A stretch of DNA of 64,000 nucleotides, from positions 6,448,001-6,512,000 of the forward strand of contig JASJZH010000006.1 in the NCBI GenBank assembly GCA_037178975.1, written 5' to 3'. The position numbers and the translations under genes were made by a program. Below are positions 41,801 to 52,416 of the stretch, piece by piece (position 1 is the stretch's first letter; the number at the start of each line of letters is the position of its first letter). This DNA comes from Oscheius tipulae. Taxonomy: Eukaryota > Nematoda > Chromadorea > Rhabditida > Rhabditidae. The notes under the pieces were generated by a model. That model was not told the origin of the DNA. It saw only the letters and a list, made by a program, of their open reading frames with translations, and did not search any database.

Positions 41801-42781
41801 GGGCGAGCCACCATATCTCACGAAAAATGGCTGGTCGCCAACTGAAAAAATGCTGCAGATTGGAATTAAATTGCTTTAAATTGTCCTCACACTTCAGGTT
41901 TGAACAAATTAGCTGTATAAAGGCACTCAGAAAGTCCCAACGTAAGCTAAGCCAGTTATTCTAAAGAGAACCAATTTGGAACACAGAGACTAGCCAATTA
42001 CGGGACTGGCCCACTCATATTATACGTAACTTCTTTCGAAAACGTGTGCCTATAACCGAACTGCCATGAACTTTTTCTCAAAAGCGAGAACGCGCCACCA
42101 GTTCGATTGAAACTTTAACCTTGGAATACCAAAGCGAGCGACTTTTAAGGCCTCTCTCGAGAGAGTTATTTGCCATGATGCCACTTTGCTCACAAGCCAG
42201 CTGCGTCCCTTCTCTATGAGCTTCCTTTAATATGAATGCAGAGCCACTGGTTGTTAATACCCCCTTAAAGAAGAACATACGGGGCTGTTTGGATTTGTTA
42301 CGCCACTACATGTTATAGATACGAATACTTGAGCTAATCCCTCTACCATGTTGAGAGGTGGTAGCTGTGAGAAGCAGGTCCATCTGGGTAAACATGAAAC
42401 ATGAGGACGGAGAGTCTCAGTCCACGGAATGGTACATCAGTTAGAAAGGATAATGTTTCAGAAAGTGCGTGAAAATCCGGCCAATTAACACGCATTTGAA
42501 AGAATTCCGAAACCAACCTGTACCAATCGAGACCCTTGTCGAAACTCTTATCGAAGAAATGAACTTCCGGTCCAGGAGCTTTTATCAAAGGATTCAGTCG
42601 CAGGAACTCAAGCAGAGCTCTAAAAATGAACTTTATGAACACCACATTACAAAACTAACCTAGTGCCAGCCTTTTTAGCGCCAATAATAATTGCAGAGGG
42701 GAATCGTTTCTTTGTTGTCTTAATTGGGTAGGATGAGACTGTCGTTAAAACTCCGACTAGGCAGAGCCACCGAAGTAACAT
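38851..42781 (-). CDS. Heparan sulfate glucosamine 3-O-sulfotransferase
   Basis: This enzyme transfers sulfate from PAPS to the 3-OH of glucosamine in heparan sulfate in the Golgi. The six exons are 42781-42660, 42619-42518, 39623-39469, 39428-39254, 39213-39101 and 39059-38851 (291 residues, in phase). The N-terminus is a short signal anchor ([17 protein letters not shown]). Key motifs are the PAPS 5'-phosphosulfate loop ([17 protein letters not shown]), the 3-OST block [27 protein letters not shown], the 3'-phosphate site [14 protein letters not shown], and the C-terminal disulfide/KGR block [15 protein letters not shown]. It is a short isoform type with almost no stem. Intron 2 is 2.9 kb, with no gene inside. 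C. elegans has two such genes, hst-3.1 and hst-3.2. Confidence 0.95.
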
Positions 42782-45660
42782 CTGGAAAGCGATATTTGGA
42801 ACGGGCCATCTGACTGATAAGAAAAAGGGTCTGACCAGCCAAAATTGGCTGCGAGGAAGAAGCGGATTATCGGTATGGGGGCCGGTGGTGCGGGGAACCA
42901 TCAGAGGGGCGGGGTTAAGCTGTGCACCGTAGAGGGGAGCCGCTCCGCCTCTTTGATTGGTTAACAACTAACCTGATTTCAGTTTTGGGAAGTTCGCAAA
43001 GTAAGCAAACTATGTAGACCTATAGTCAAACTTTTCAAGGTTTCATAAGCTGAAAGTTTCGTATATAGGCGGATAATGAGAGAACAGCGTATCAAAGAAT
43101 ACTGAAGCTAATGTGTACATTTCGCTTGACATGTTCCCACGAACTTTTCATGCATGTGAAAACTGAATCATGACCAGAAAGCAGCCCTTCGAACTGGAGA
43201 AAAAGGGGTTCCACAGAAAGACCCTCCAGCATCACAGGTGGCAATTGAGAAGCGTTGCGCAAAGAGAGTGTGAGAGTGATTAAAGGTGAGTGAGTCTAGC
43301 CCCGCATTTAAAGCTGCTGAAGCGTGAACCGTCTATGACATATGGAGCTGGGTAATACATCAGATCGGAGTACTTGTCTAATTGGCTCACAACTACTCTC
43401 GAAAGCCTGTTTGAGCTGCTCTAAGTAGTATCACGATAGGCTAGAGGGAGTCATGAATAATTTTCAAGTGAGAACTCTTCCATTCTTCCGGCCAGTCGAT
43501 GAATTATAGCTGACCACAAAGAGGATATCAAGCTTGTAAAACTTGAGAGACCGGGTCGGAAGGCTTTTGTTATTACAGTCGAACCATATGGCTCGTATAG
43601 TGCGCTATAATGATCATTAGAAAACAAGAGGATGGGTTGTATTACCGTGACAGCTCATTATTGGGCCCAATCTTCTCCCACTCTTTCTACCAAAACAGCT
43701 GGGGTCATGTTTGTAACTGCGAAATACCTAATATGGTCTTTCCCAGTCTGTTTGGTCACTGATTTTCGGATCAGAGAGTTCCGCTAAGCGAGATTCTCCT
43801 AGGGCTTTTGCACACCGCATCGGATACAGCTCAAACTGATTCACATAATTAGAGCGGCCTGTCTTCAAAGCATTGCGGACATCTCCCAGCTAGATTGGTC
43901 TGCTTGGAGCAATCCTCGCAGCGACGTCTTGTTAACGCAATCTACCTTATTTAAGATCCTCGGACCCTGCCGGATTTTATGTCTTTACCTCGTGAAGAAA
44001 GAAAGAAGGACGTTTTGCATGCAAATCGGGCACGGTAATTGACTGGGCAGGATTAGCACAAGAGGCAGGTGGTCCAAAAAACTGCATATCGAGTGTGCAG
44101 TGCTGCGTATGATTAGATTTGTTGATTAAAGAGGCTTTGAGCAAGGTGAAAAACGATAGTTTACGGTAGGTAGGCTCAGGCTGTTTGGCATTTCGGTGTG
44201 AGTGAGTGGGCACTTCGGTTTTACAGCCACCCGTACTGTGGACGACCTCGCGCGCGTAGCCATTTAATCAACGGAATCGAACCCCACAATTATCCTCGAT
44301 CTGATCAACATGATCTCTCTATTTACGTAATGATACCTACTGAACTGTACATTGTTGAAGTGCTAACAAGAAACGGAGACAGAAGGTGCGGAGACTCATT
44401 AGCAGGTTGCTTGTGGCAGGCGGTATGATGCAACGAGTATCCGTAGATTGAAGGGCTCAGTTGCCGGTGATCCGCCTTACTCTGGCAACATAATTACAGA
44501 GCGACTTGATCGGAAAAGGACTGACTTCCGACTTTAGTTACGAAAAACATAAGGTCGAATCAACACTAAGTGATGGATCGGTGCATTTCACGTTCACAAC
44601 CGGGGGCGTTGCACGGAGTCCTTTGGGAATCGTCTGTCGACACCCGGCACTCCTCTCTTCCAGGAAGACCTCGATCCCCAGGTGAAGAGCTCGTAAATTT
44701 TACGAGACATTGTGAATGCGCACTCTGCGGGAGAAAGATAACCGATCTCCGGTAACAATTAATCGCGCCACCCGGCATTATCTAAAAAGCCTTGACAGCT
44801 CTGTCGTTAGAACTTGAATCGCGCATTTAGCGCATTTACATTCCTTTTTGAAATTTGAGTGACAGGAGAGTGAAAGCAGAGGGGCAAAAAGCGACAATGT
44901 GAAAAATGGCTCCGTCCGCAAAAATTGGTCAAGTTAATCTACCTTTAAATGTTGCTCTTTTTGCTCAGCGGGTGGCACTTCCGGTCTAATAAGAACGGGC
45001 GGCAGCCTTCTACCTTAAAGACGGTCAAGTGCCATGATAATCCCCTAGAGTACGACGCTGACATAACAAATTCAGTGTGAACATCTGCTGTCAAGTGTCG
45101 TCTTTTCTTTCTCAATATGTGAAGGAGTAGCTCACAGAAAGGACACTAACGGTTTAAAGGTCACAATAAAGAGGAAGAGGTTATCCGTGGCGCAATCTCT
45201 CTTCATGGTGATTGAGGTGCCAAGATTTCGATACGATCTTGATGTCCTGACCAAGACAATATATGACTCTCTCAGTCAATTAGCCCCGATTCTCGACTAG
45301 GTTGAGCAGACATCGGAATCAGAACAATTGGATTCCTTGCTCTGCTTCTCACCTGCCACTGTTTGCACCTACTAATCAAGCCGTTCAAACAATCGGGGCC
45401 AGGTTTACCGACTGTAGCCCCATCGAACAAAATTATAGGTAGGAAAATTATGGTTTATGCCTGATTTGGCATATGCGGCAGTGAAGCAAAGTATTTGAGC
45501 ACAGGTGGAAGGGAGATGAGAGTCTCGGTGGCCCGTTGTCCGGGATAAAAATCTGCCGCTTAATTTACGGCATATTTTAGAGAAGACCGATATCTACTGT
45601 TAATTGCAATCCGGGCAGCAGAGCGAAGAAAAAAGAAATGTGTGTATTTACAGGAACATA
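42782..45660. other. Intergenic region
   Basis: 2.9 kb without a recognisable gene on either strand. Only short random frames are present. Confidence 0.5.
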
Positions 45661-46385
45661 TCATCCATTCTGATTGAACTGTGGATACGTCTGTTTCAAA
45701 ATGGATCTCAGATTTGTTGAAGGTGCCAACCGGACTTCCACTTCTTCCTTGGCTATCAACGCTATCAACTTTTTGAACACGCCTGCAATGAGGTTCTCAA
45801 GTCAAAAGTAGTTAAGTAGTACCTTCATCGTTTTCTTTGAATGCATCTCTAGGATTTGCTGCATCTGTGAACTTGTAGAGGAGAATAATTTTGTCAATCT
45901 TTGCCGGACCCGGGTCGCGAACGACCTGAAAATGCTGAAAATCAGTTCGAAGGATGTTGTAAGCAGCGAAGCGACTTGTTACGAGTTTTGGTATGTTTGA
46001 AATCATGTTTTCGACTTAGCTTTGTCTCAATGAAAACCACTGAGTACCTGTAACCTCTGCGACATTCCCGGCTCCAAAACACAGAAGACTGGTGATACCC
46101 GGTAGATCTCATTGTTGCTGCATTTTATTTTTATCGCCATCCTGAAAGTATAAATTGTCTTAGTGTTATTCCAAAAATTTACTTTTGATTGCTCCCGTTG
46201 ACCATCATGTGGCGTGACGCTCCTCCTTTGATAGAGGAAAAAAAGCAGACTTTGGGTGTGAGAAAAAGATCATGGTCTTCGAAATCGTACATCATGCCTA
46301 AAAAAAAGACGCTATTGCAGGAAAGGTCAATAGAGCACACACCTTGATGAGTCTGCAAAGAGCGAACGACTGTTACACAATTCAT
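45661..46385 (-). CDS. MSP-domain protein
   Basis: The MSP domain is an immunoglobulin-like fold of nematode sperm cytoskeletal proteins and of VAP-type adaptors. The five exons are 46385-46343, 46297-46183, 46141-46048, 45925-45823 and 45782-45661 (158 residues, in phase). Diagnostic parts are HMMVNGSNQKMAIKIKCSNN, EIYRVSPVFCVLEPGMSQRL and VVRDPGPAKIDKIILLY, which align with single-domain SSP/MSP-like proteins. After the domain there is an extra tail (FKKLIALIAKEEVEVRLAPS onward). The first exon (starting MNCVTVVRS) is less certain; a second possible start lies at 46295, just behind an acceptor. Germline expression is likely by family, not shown here. Confidence 0.86.
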
Positions 46386-48728
46386 GAAGGGTCACAGAGG
46401 ACAGATTACTTTTGGGAGACGTCTACTCAAACATTCTTAGGGATGTAAGGGTGTTTGTTCTTAGCCTGGACAGCAAGCGTAAATGAGATATGTATCTTCA
46501 ACTGTTGCGTACCACAAGCAAACAAATAGCAACAAATAAATAAGCGACTGGCGAATGAACACTAAGATACATGCGACGAGAGAAAAAGTGGAAAGGCAAC
46601 TTTAAACGGCAGCAATGAGGAAGTCATCAATTCCACTATTGCGATCATGAGTCCCCTGTCGGCCTGGATGAAAGAGACAATAGATATTTGTTAGGAGAGC
46701 AACCTATAGCATCGCGTTGCGACAGCACAATTCATCACCCTCTACGGACCGAGACGTGATCGTGGAGCCGTCAAGGGAATGGCTTGTTCCGTCTCGGATA
46801 CGCGACGGAGACATAATTGGACTATTTGCTGCGTTCCGAACTTGACATTCGAATCTTCACTAGAATTGACAGTCAGAATTAAAAACACAGTGGAAAACTA
46901 AGAGTCTTGAATGTCTAGAAGCGCCGAGTATCTATAGGATTCTAGGTAGTTATGCTGTCGAGACATATAGTAAGCTCCCTCCCTTCAGCATAACAAGGCA
47001 CGGCTTGTTTTTTATATTCCTGAATAACTTACTTGTAGTACTGATGCTGGGAAGACTGATCGTGTTCCTCATTCGACTCATGTTGATAGAGTTTATTCTG
47101 TTCACCAGACGCGAAGTTTTCAAGAAGACTTATGTAGGACAGGGTTGGATGTCATAAGTCGCTAAAACGCCGGGAGGAGACTTCAAAACAGCCGACGGGA
47201 GAGCGACAAAATGATTCAAAAGTTAGGACCCGCCTGTCCTTTGGGGGTGCCAGTCCGTGACTTATGTGAGACTGAGTGACTACGGATTCAAGTTTGGGTG
47301 ACAAGAGACAAGCTGACATGAGTTCCAGAACTAAAGTCTCAAAGGACTGGCAAAAATTTTGGCTGCTGAATCAAGCCAAATAGCGGGTTACCGAGCGACA
47401 TTATGGTCATAAACTGATGATGCAGTTTGGGGTTTTCTTCTTACGTCATTTTTAAGAGATTATCCTTAGTTTGATCTAGGAAATTCGTCCGAAGTTTCGT
47501 TGTTTTCAAGCTTCTTCTCTGCATTCACTTTCACACCGTCACCATATCCAACATAATATCTAAGGTTTTCTGCTTGTTCCAATAAACAGGTATTAATCAT
47601 GCTCGCGGTGAATCGTTTACCGGAATTTTTTGTAGAAAAACAAAACAATCCCATTCCTTTTACAAAAGTTTGAAAAGATATGGATGAAGTGACAAGCGCA
47701 ACAGATCTTTAAATGTTCTACTCAGAATAAAAAATGATTATAGACCCAGCCTGTTGACTGCACTGATTTCATGTTTTGGTTACAGTTTGCCTTTTGCACA
47801 CTGGGAGGCGATCTCATGTCGAAATGACCAATTATGGTACTTTGCCGGAAGTTTTTGTTGTCTAAACAAAGTTTTTATTGCACCACTTTCAGCTGATACG
47901 GTATCATGATCAGGCACCGCAGAACACAAATGCAATCTGACAGCGAGAAATTCCAGCAACCAAACGGGGCATTAGCGCTCATTAAAGGTGTGTCCTGTTG
48001 AACAAACTTACGTCTTATCGTCATTTTCAAGTCATCACCGCCCACCAGGTTCCCTTTTGGCTAACTAGTTCTCCTTTCTCATCTTCGTTCTCTCTTTCTC
48101 TCTCAGTGTGAACCACACTCTGCCCGCCCACTGATCAGGCGCAAAAATTACTAGACGATATCTATTTCCGGACACCAGCCTTTTTCGTGGGTGTGCTGGA
48201 CAGACTGTTCAGCAGTAGGTTCCAGTCACGTCCGCGAAAAATTATTGCGGCTCTCCTTTGCTGTCAGTCCATGGAGTTTGCGCGTTCGATCGCGCAAGCC
48301 GTCTCAATTCACAACGTCAAATGTCTGATTTGTATGTGCTGTTCAGCCAATATCTACCAAAGAAGCTGCTTCTATCCTCTCTATAAAACCAGTTGTGCTA
48401 TACTCTCAGACGCCAGACATTCTTTTCTCTCTCATGATTAGACGTTTTTTGACACTATTTATTCCTTAGATCCGTATGCTGAACCTTCGAACATATTCAA
48501 CTGTCATTTTACCCAATCATTTGTCACATGTCTTGGCAAATGATCAAGTAATACTTTTTCCAATAAGAACCCCTACGCCTTTCATTGTGAGAAAACAAAC
48601 CGGATACACTGTCTCTCTCTCTCTCCTTTTCGTGTGATCTATTACTCATCTTCCGACAGATTTATCAATTTTTGCAAGATAGGGTCAAGTGTCGTCATAA
48701 GACCACAACTTCGGTTCAACCCTTCAAA
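46386..48728. other. Intergenic region
   Basis: No gene is recognised. A TC-rich tract occurs at about 48608-48627, shortly upstream of the next gene. Confidence 0.5.
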
Positions 48729-49622
48729 ATGGAGGATATTTCGAGCCTCAGTGAATTTGGAACGCTACCTCGCAGGCGAAACTCGCTGAGAAAGATGATT
48801 TATGTAAGCTACACCGACGAATGATGTGAACTAACTTTATAGAACAGTTTTCGCCTCATGAAGAAGAGCAACTCTGTTACAGCTATTGTAGAGGAAGAGT
48901 TTGAAAAAGTTTTCTCACTAGAGGTTCGTTGTTTACAAACTAACATGTTTGTGTTCAGAAAAGCCGGAATGCCTTCACACACCATGGTACAATTCGCCGT
49001 GATCCGAAGACTGTTTTCGGTCCGGCTATTATACCACCAAAAGAAGAATGTTCGCTAGTTAAGTATTTCCAAGCAGAGGGAAAGGTTTTTGATCCGGAAT
49101 GCAGACTGACGAGTTTTGAGAGAAAGAGACGGTAGGTTCAGGTACAACAAGCACGTGACACGATTCTAGGGCTCGCAATGAGTTCAGTGAGATCAACCAC
49201 TGCGATCTGCAGTTGTTCTGTCCCGAACAAGCGTCCCAAATTGAAATATGGTTCAAAAATGCTTCCGTGAAAGAAGTTCTAGTCCGAGTAAGTGTTCAAG
49301 TTGATCAAAAAGAATACCGTCCCTAGGTGATTGCGCCCAACGGTGAAGTCAGTGAAATCTTGCAGCCGAAGAGCTCTGAAGCGGCTGTTTTTGTACCTTC
49401 CAACGTCGGTTGTGGTCATGGAAAGTGGACTATCGAAGTGGCCGTCAGAGATGCTTGGCGATTCAAATTCCACAGCTCTACAGAAATCCAGCTTAACGGG
49501 CAAGGTTCGCCACACCATCCATCATTAGACAAAAAAAACAATGTTCAGGCGCGCTCACATACCAAGTTGACAGCAATCTGAATTTGCGACTGGTGGATCA
49601 GCTGTGGTTATCATTTCATTGA
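48729..49622 (+). CDS. Unrecognised 232-aa protein, beta-sandwich-like C-terminal half
   Basis: Six exons (48729-48803, 48843-48923, 48959-49131, 49170-49287, 49327-49504, 49549-49622) join in phase from ATG to TGA with clear GT-AG introns, so a real gene is very likely. The N-terminal third is basic and Ser-rich (LPRRRNSLRKM, LMKKSNSVT). The C-terminal half alternates hydrophobic and polar residues as a beta-sandwich would: LQLFCPEQASQIEIWF, VKEVLVRVIAPNGEV, GKWTIEVAVRDAW, NGQGALTYQV. There is no signal peptide or membrane segment, so it looks cytosolic or nuclear. I do not recognise the family and assign no function. Confidence 0.77.
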
Positions 49623-49997
49623 AACGGATGCGACCTGCGTCGGGAAAAAAGAAAACTAGCGGGAAGAAGGCTTTACAAATGCTTTACTTGTAAACGAAGA
49701 CATCAGATGATAAAAAACACGTACGGATAAGGCCAAAATATATTAAAACAACAGAATATTTGGGTAAAAAATACTGGGCACTGATCAGCAGTGAGCACGA
49801 TCCCGGTATTGACACTTGATGCGACTGGGACTTCTAGCCGAACTGATTCGGATAGAACACAAAAAAGTTACATGTTTGATGAAAATACAAAAAAAAATAC
49901 GACAAGAGCTACAACTACTACTAGTTCAGACGATCGATCGAAGGAGACAGGACCAGGAGTAACGGGACAATCCAGGTCATACCTCCGCAGTACCGTC
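49623..49997. other. Convergent spacer
   Basis: Lies between two genes that end toward each other. It is A-rich; no gene is seen. Confidence 0.5.
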
Positions 49998-50560
49998 TTA
50001 ATCATCCAGGTCAGGAAGCCGTTTTGGTCCAGGCGGGGGCTTAGTGAGAAATTTTTTCTCCATACTCAACTGCTCATACGGGATTGGTAGAACATCAAAC
50101 TTAAGATCTTCTGCTTTGTTCTGAAAAGGACGAAAAGTTAGTGTGCCTAAGTGAAACATACGTAAAGAAAGTGCGATTCGTCCATTTTTTCCGCTACCTT
50201 CTGAAATCATATAATATTAAAGAAGCCGTGAAGATGTTTACCGCGTTTATTTTACAATCTTTGTAATCCGGAATAAGTGGAATGCGTGGCAGTTTCGGAC
50301 TAGGTGATCTGCTTGACGATTCCGAATCATGTGATTTTTTACGCGGTTGAGCAGCTTTTTTTCGGGTAGCACGTTTCTGAATTCCTGGTACTATTAATCG
50401 TACAGCTCCTCCAAAGTCCAGCTCTTCGAGTTGCATTCCGCGATTCCGTATTTTCTTCAGCGACTTTGACTCTGGAGGCATACCCACTGCTTGAAGGGCT
50501 GAGGCTCACTTCGTCAGGCACGAACTGGTTCAACGTTTGACGTTTTCGCTGTCCGACCAT
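49998..50560 (-). CDS. Small basic protein, unrecognised
   Basis: Three clear blocks are spliced in phase: from MPPESKSLKK (ATG at 50481) to CKINA, then KVAEKMDESHFLY, then KAEDLKFDVLPIPYEQLS to a Pro-rich end PPPGPKRLPDLDD. The middle is Lys/Arg/Ser-rich (RATRKKAAQPRKKSHDSESS), suggesting a nuclear protein. An upstream ATG at 50560, directly behind an acceptor (tttcag), opens a different frame, QRKRQTLNQFV, which resembles a PCNA-interacting (PIP) box. It would need a one-base shift near 50490 to join the downstream frame. Either the start is at 50481, or an unseen micro-intron or sequence error lies between. Function unknown. Confidence 0.6.
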
Positions 50561-52416
50561 CTGAAACGAATAGTTTAGCAATAGAATAAGAAGTGAACAA
50601 AAAATGGTTTCTAGATATGGCAGGGGTAGACTCTTTTTCTGTTTTAAACGAAGGAAGTCTCACAAATTTCGAAAGACTTTTCCATAGAAGAAGATGGTTA
50701 AGACAGAGCTAACTAAAACGTAAACCTTGAAAGACCATGTGATCGAGCAATAATTGACTAAGAATGGGCGTCCTAGGTCGACGAGGTCCCGCCCCGATGT
50801 GAGGATTTTGAGAAAATGGTAGCTAGCATTTTTTCTAAAGGTTGTTTCATACTAATCAGTAATCCTAAACGTGCGATGTCATGCCCAATGGATTCAGCGA
50901 ACTTAACTACATACAGAACAATTGTGAAATGTCAAAGAGAATTCCGCTTCTGCCATTCCGGAGCGTTAAACGCCTTCTAACACGACTCTACCGAACTCGA
51001 GCTCGTGATGTAAGACAGCGTCGTTTGAGATTTGTTTTGGTTTTCTAGCTATAAATTTAAAAAAAATCGGTAGAACATACCTTTTTGAATGAGCCGGTCA
51101 GTTATCCTCAGTCCGCTTTCAAAACAGAATCCAAGCATTGGCAGTGAGCTCGTAGACGCGGAATCCAACCCGAAGAGTGAAATTTTGACAAATGCATTCA
51201 GACTGAATACATGTTTCCGCTGAAAAACTTACTTTGGGCATTTCGTATGAGTGTTGCGAGCTGACACTGCTTAAAATCCATACAGTTGTTCCCAAGACTG
51301 AAAATGATGTGTGGAATTAATGGAAAATACATTCTTTCGATTAAACTTATAGTTTCGTCTTTTAAGATGCGGTCAAATTCATAAGAGAATGCTGATCATT
51401 TCCTCTTTGCCTTCAGTACATTAAACTTTTCAGAAATGTAACAAAAAGGAAGATAATCTATTAATTGAACTGCAGCAACATCGTTGAAGTGACGGTTAAA
51501 GCAGCTTGGTTGACCTCGGGACGTGGGACGCCGGATACGGTATCAGAGCATTAAACACATTTAGCTTGTAGCGGAACTCATAGAGTTATTCAGACCATGG
51601 TACTGCGTTCAATCGAGCCTCCTACCTCGATACTGTATGCCGGAAACGGGCTTTTCTATAAAAAAAAACTCCAGCAAATCTAATCGAACAAAAAGTATTT
51701 TTTACCGTAGTTGCATTGATCTGCAGCACCACCGCGACGCAGCCCCTTGCGCAGCGTTCGGTCCCGAATATGAATGAGCGAATATTGGAAAAGGACTTTA
51801 TCGATCTGAATTGGGATGAAAAAGGCAATAAAATGGAAAATTCAAGATGGAGATTGGTTTTGACGAAACTTATGCAATTCACTAAAAAGCGAATATTTTC
51901 TGGAAATGTGCAAGAAAGGTTAAACTACACACTTCGGTAAGGTTTTCGTTATTTTGTGGACTGGAACACGCGTTACTATTCCCTGTTCTGTGATTCTTTC
52001 ACTGCATTTATGGTTTTTATTTTAGCTGGCAGTTCGTTTTCCCTTTTGTGTTCTATGCTGGTTTTAACAATGAAGATGATCCCGTTGAAGATTCTAAGAA
52101 AAAGATAGTGATCGAATCTTTTTCCTCCTGACATCTCCACAGCAATGAAAACAGTGAACGCGAATAGTCTTTTGGATATGAAATTTGAATATGTGCCGAG
52201 AACACTTAAGTCTCCTTTAGATGGACTGACACTGCCTATTTCGTCGCCAAGTCGACTTTCAACTTCGGATGGCATTATTACAACATAATCGACAAGTATG
52301 ACAGTTTATTATAGCGGCAAAACCGTTGTAAAGTAAGGATTAACCGTACCGGGATGAGAGTCAAAACATTATTGGTTGATAGCAATAGTAAAGTGTATGT
52401 ACAAATGACATGAGGG
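50561..52416. other. Intergenic region with one candidate small gene
   Basis: Mostly no signal. A minus-strand AATAAA at 52310-52305 fits the end of the ADA2 gene. A candidate small frame at 51976-52275 is listed separately. Confidence 0.5.
51976..52275 (-). CDS. Candidate small membrane protein ORF
   Basis: A single 99-codon frame starts 142 bases after the ADA2 stop codon on the same strand. The N-terminus is polar (MPSEVESRLGDEIGSVSPSK), followed by two hydrophobic stretches (LFAFTVFIAV and FNGIIFIV) and a Lys/Glu-rich end. The spacing would suit a downstream operon gene, but no trans-splice acceptor is visible just before the ATG and I recognise no family. It may be chance. Confidence 0.3.
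   Translation of the reverse strand: MPSEVESRLGDEIGSVSPSKGDLSVLGTYSNFISKRLFAFTVFIAVEMSGGKRFDHYLFLRIFNGIIFIVKTSIEHKRENELPAKIKTINAVKESQNRE

Noticed and set aside
39624-42517. Search for another gene nested in the 2.9-kb sulfotransferase intron, by analogy with the trehalase
   Set aside because: Only short frames without recognisable domains or coherent splice sites are present.
44255-44300. tRNA-like B-box (GGTTCGATTCC on the minus strand)
   Set aside because: The flanking bases do not form a T-stem, and no D-arm or acceptor stem could be found.
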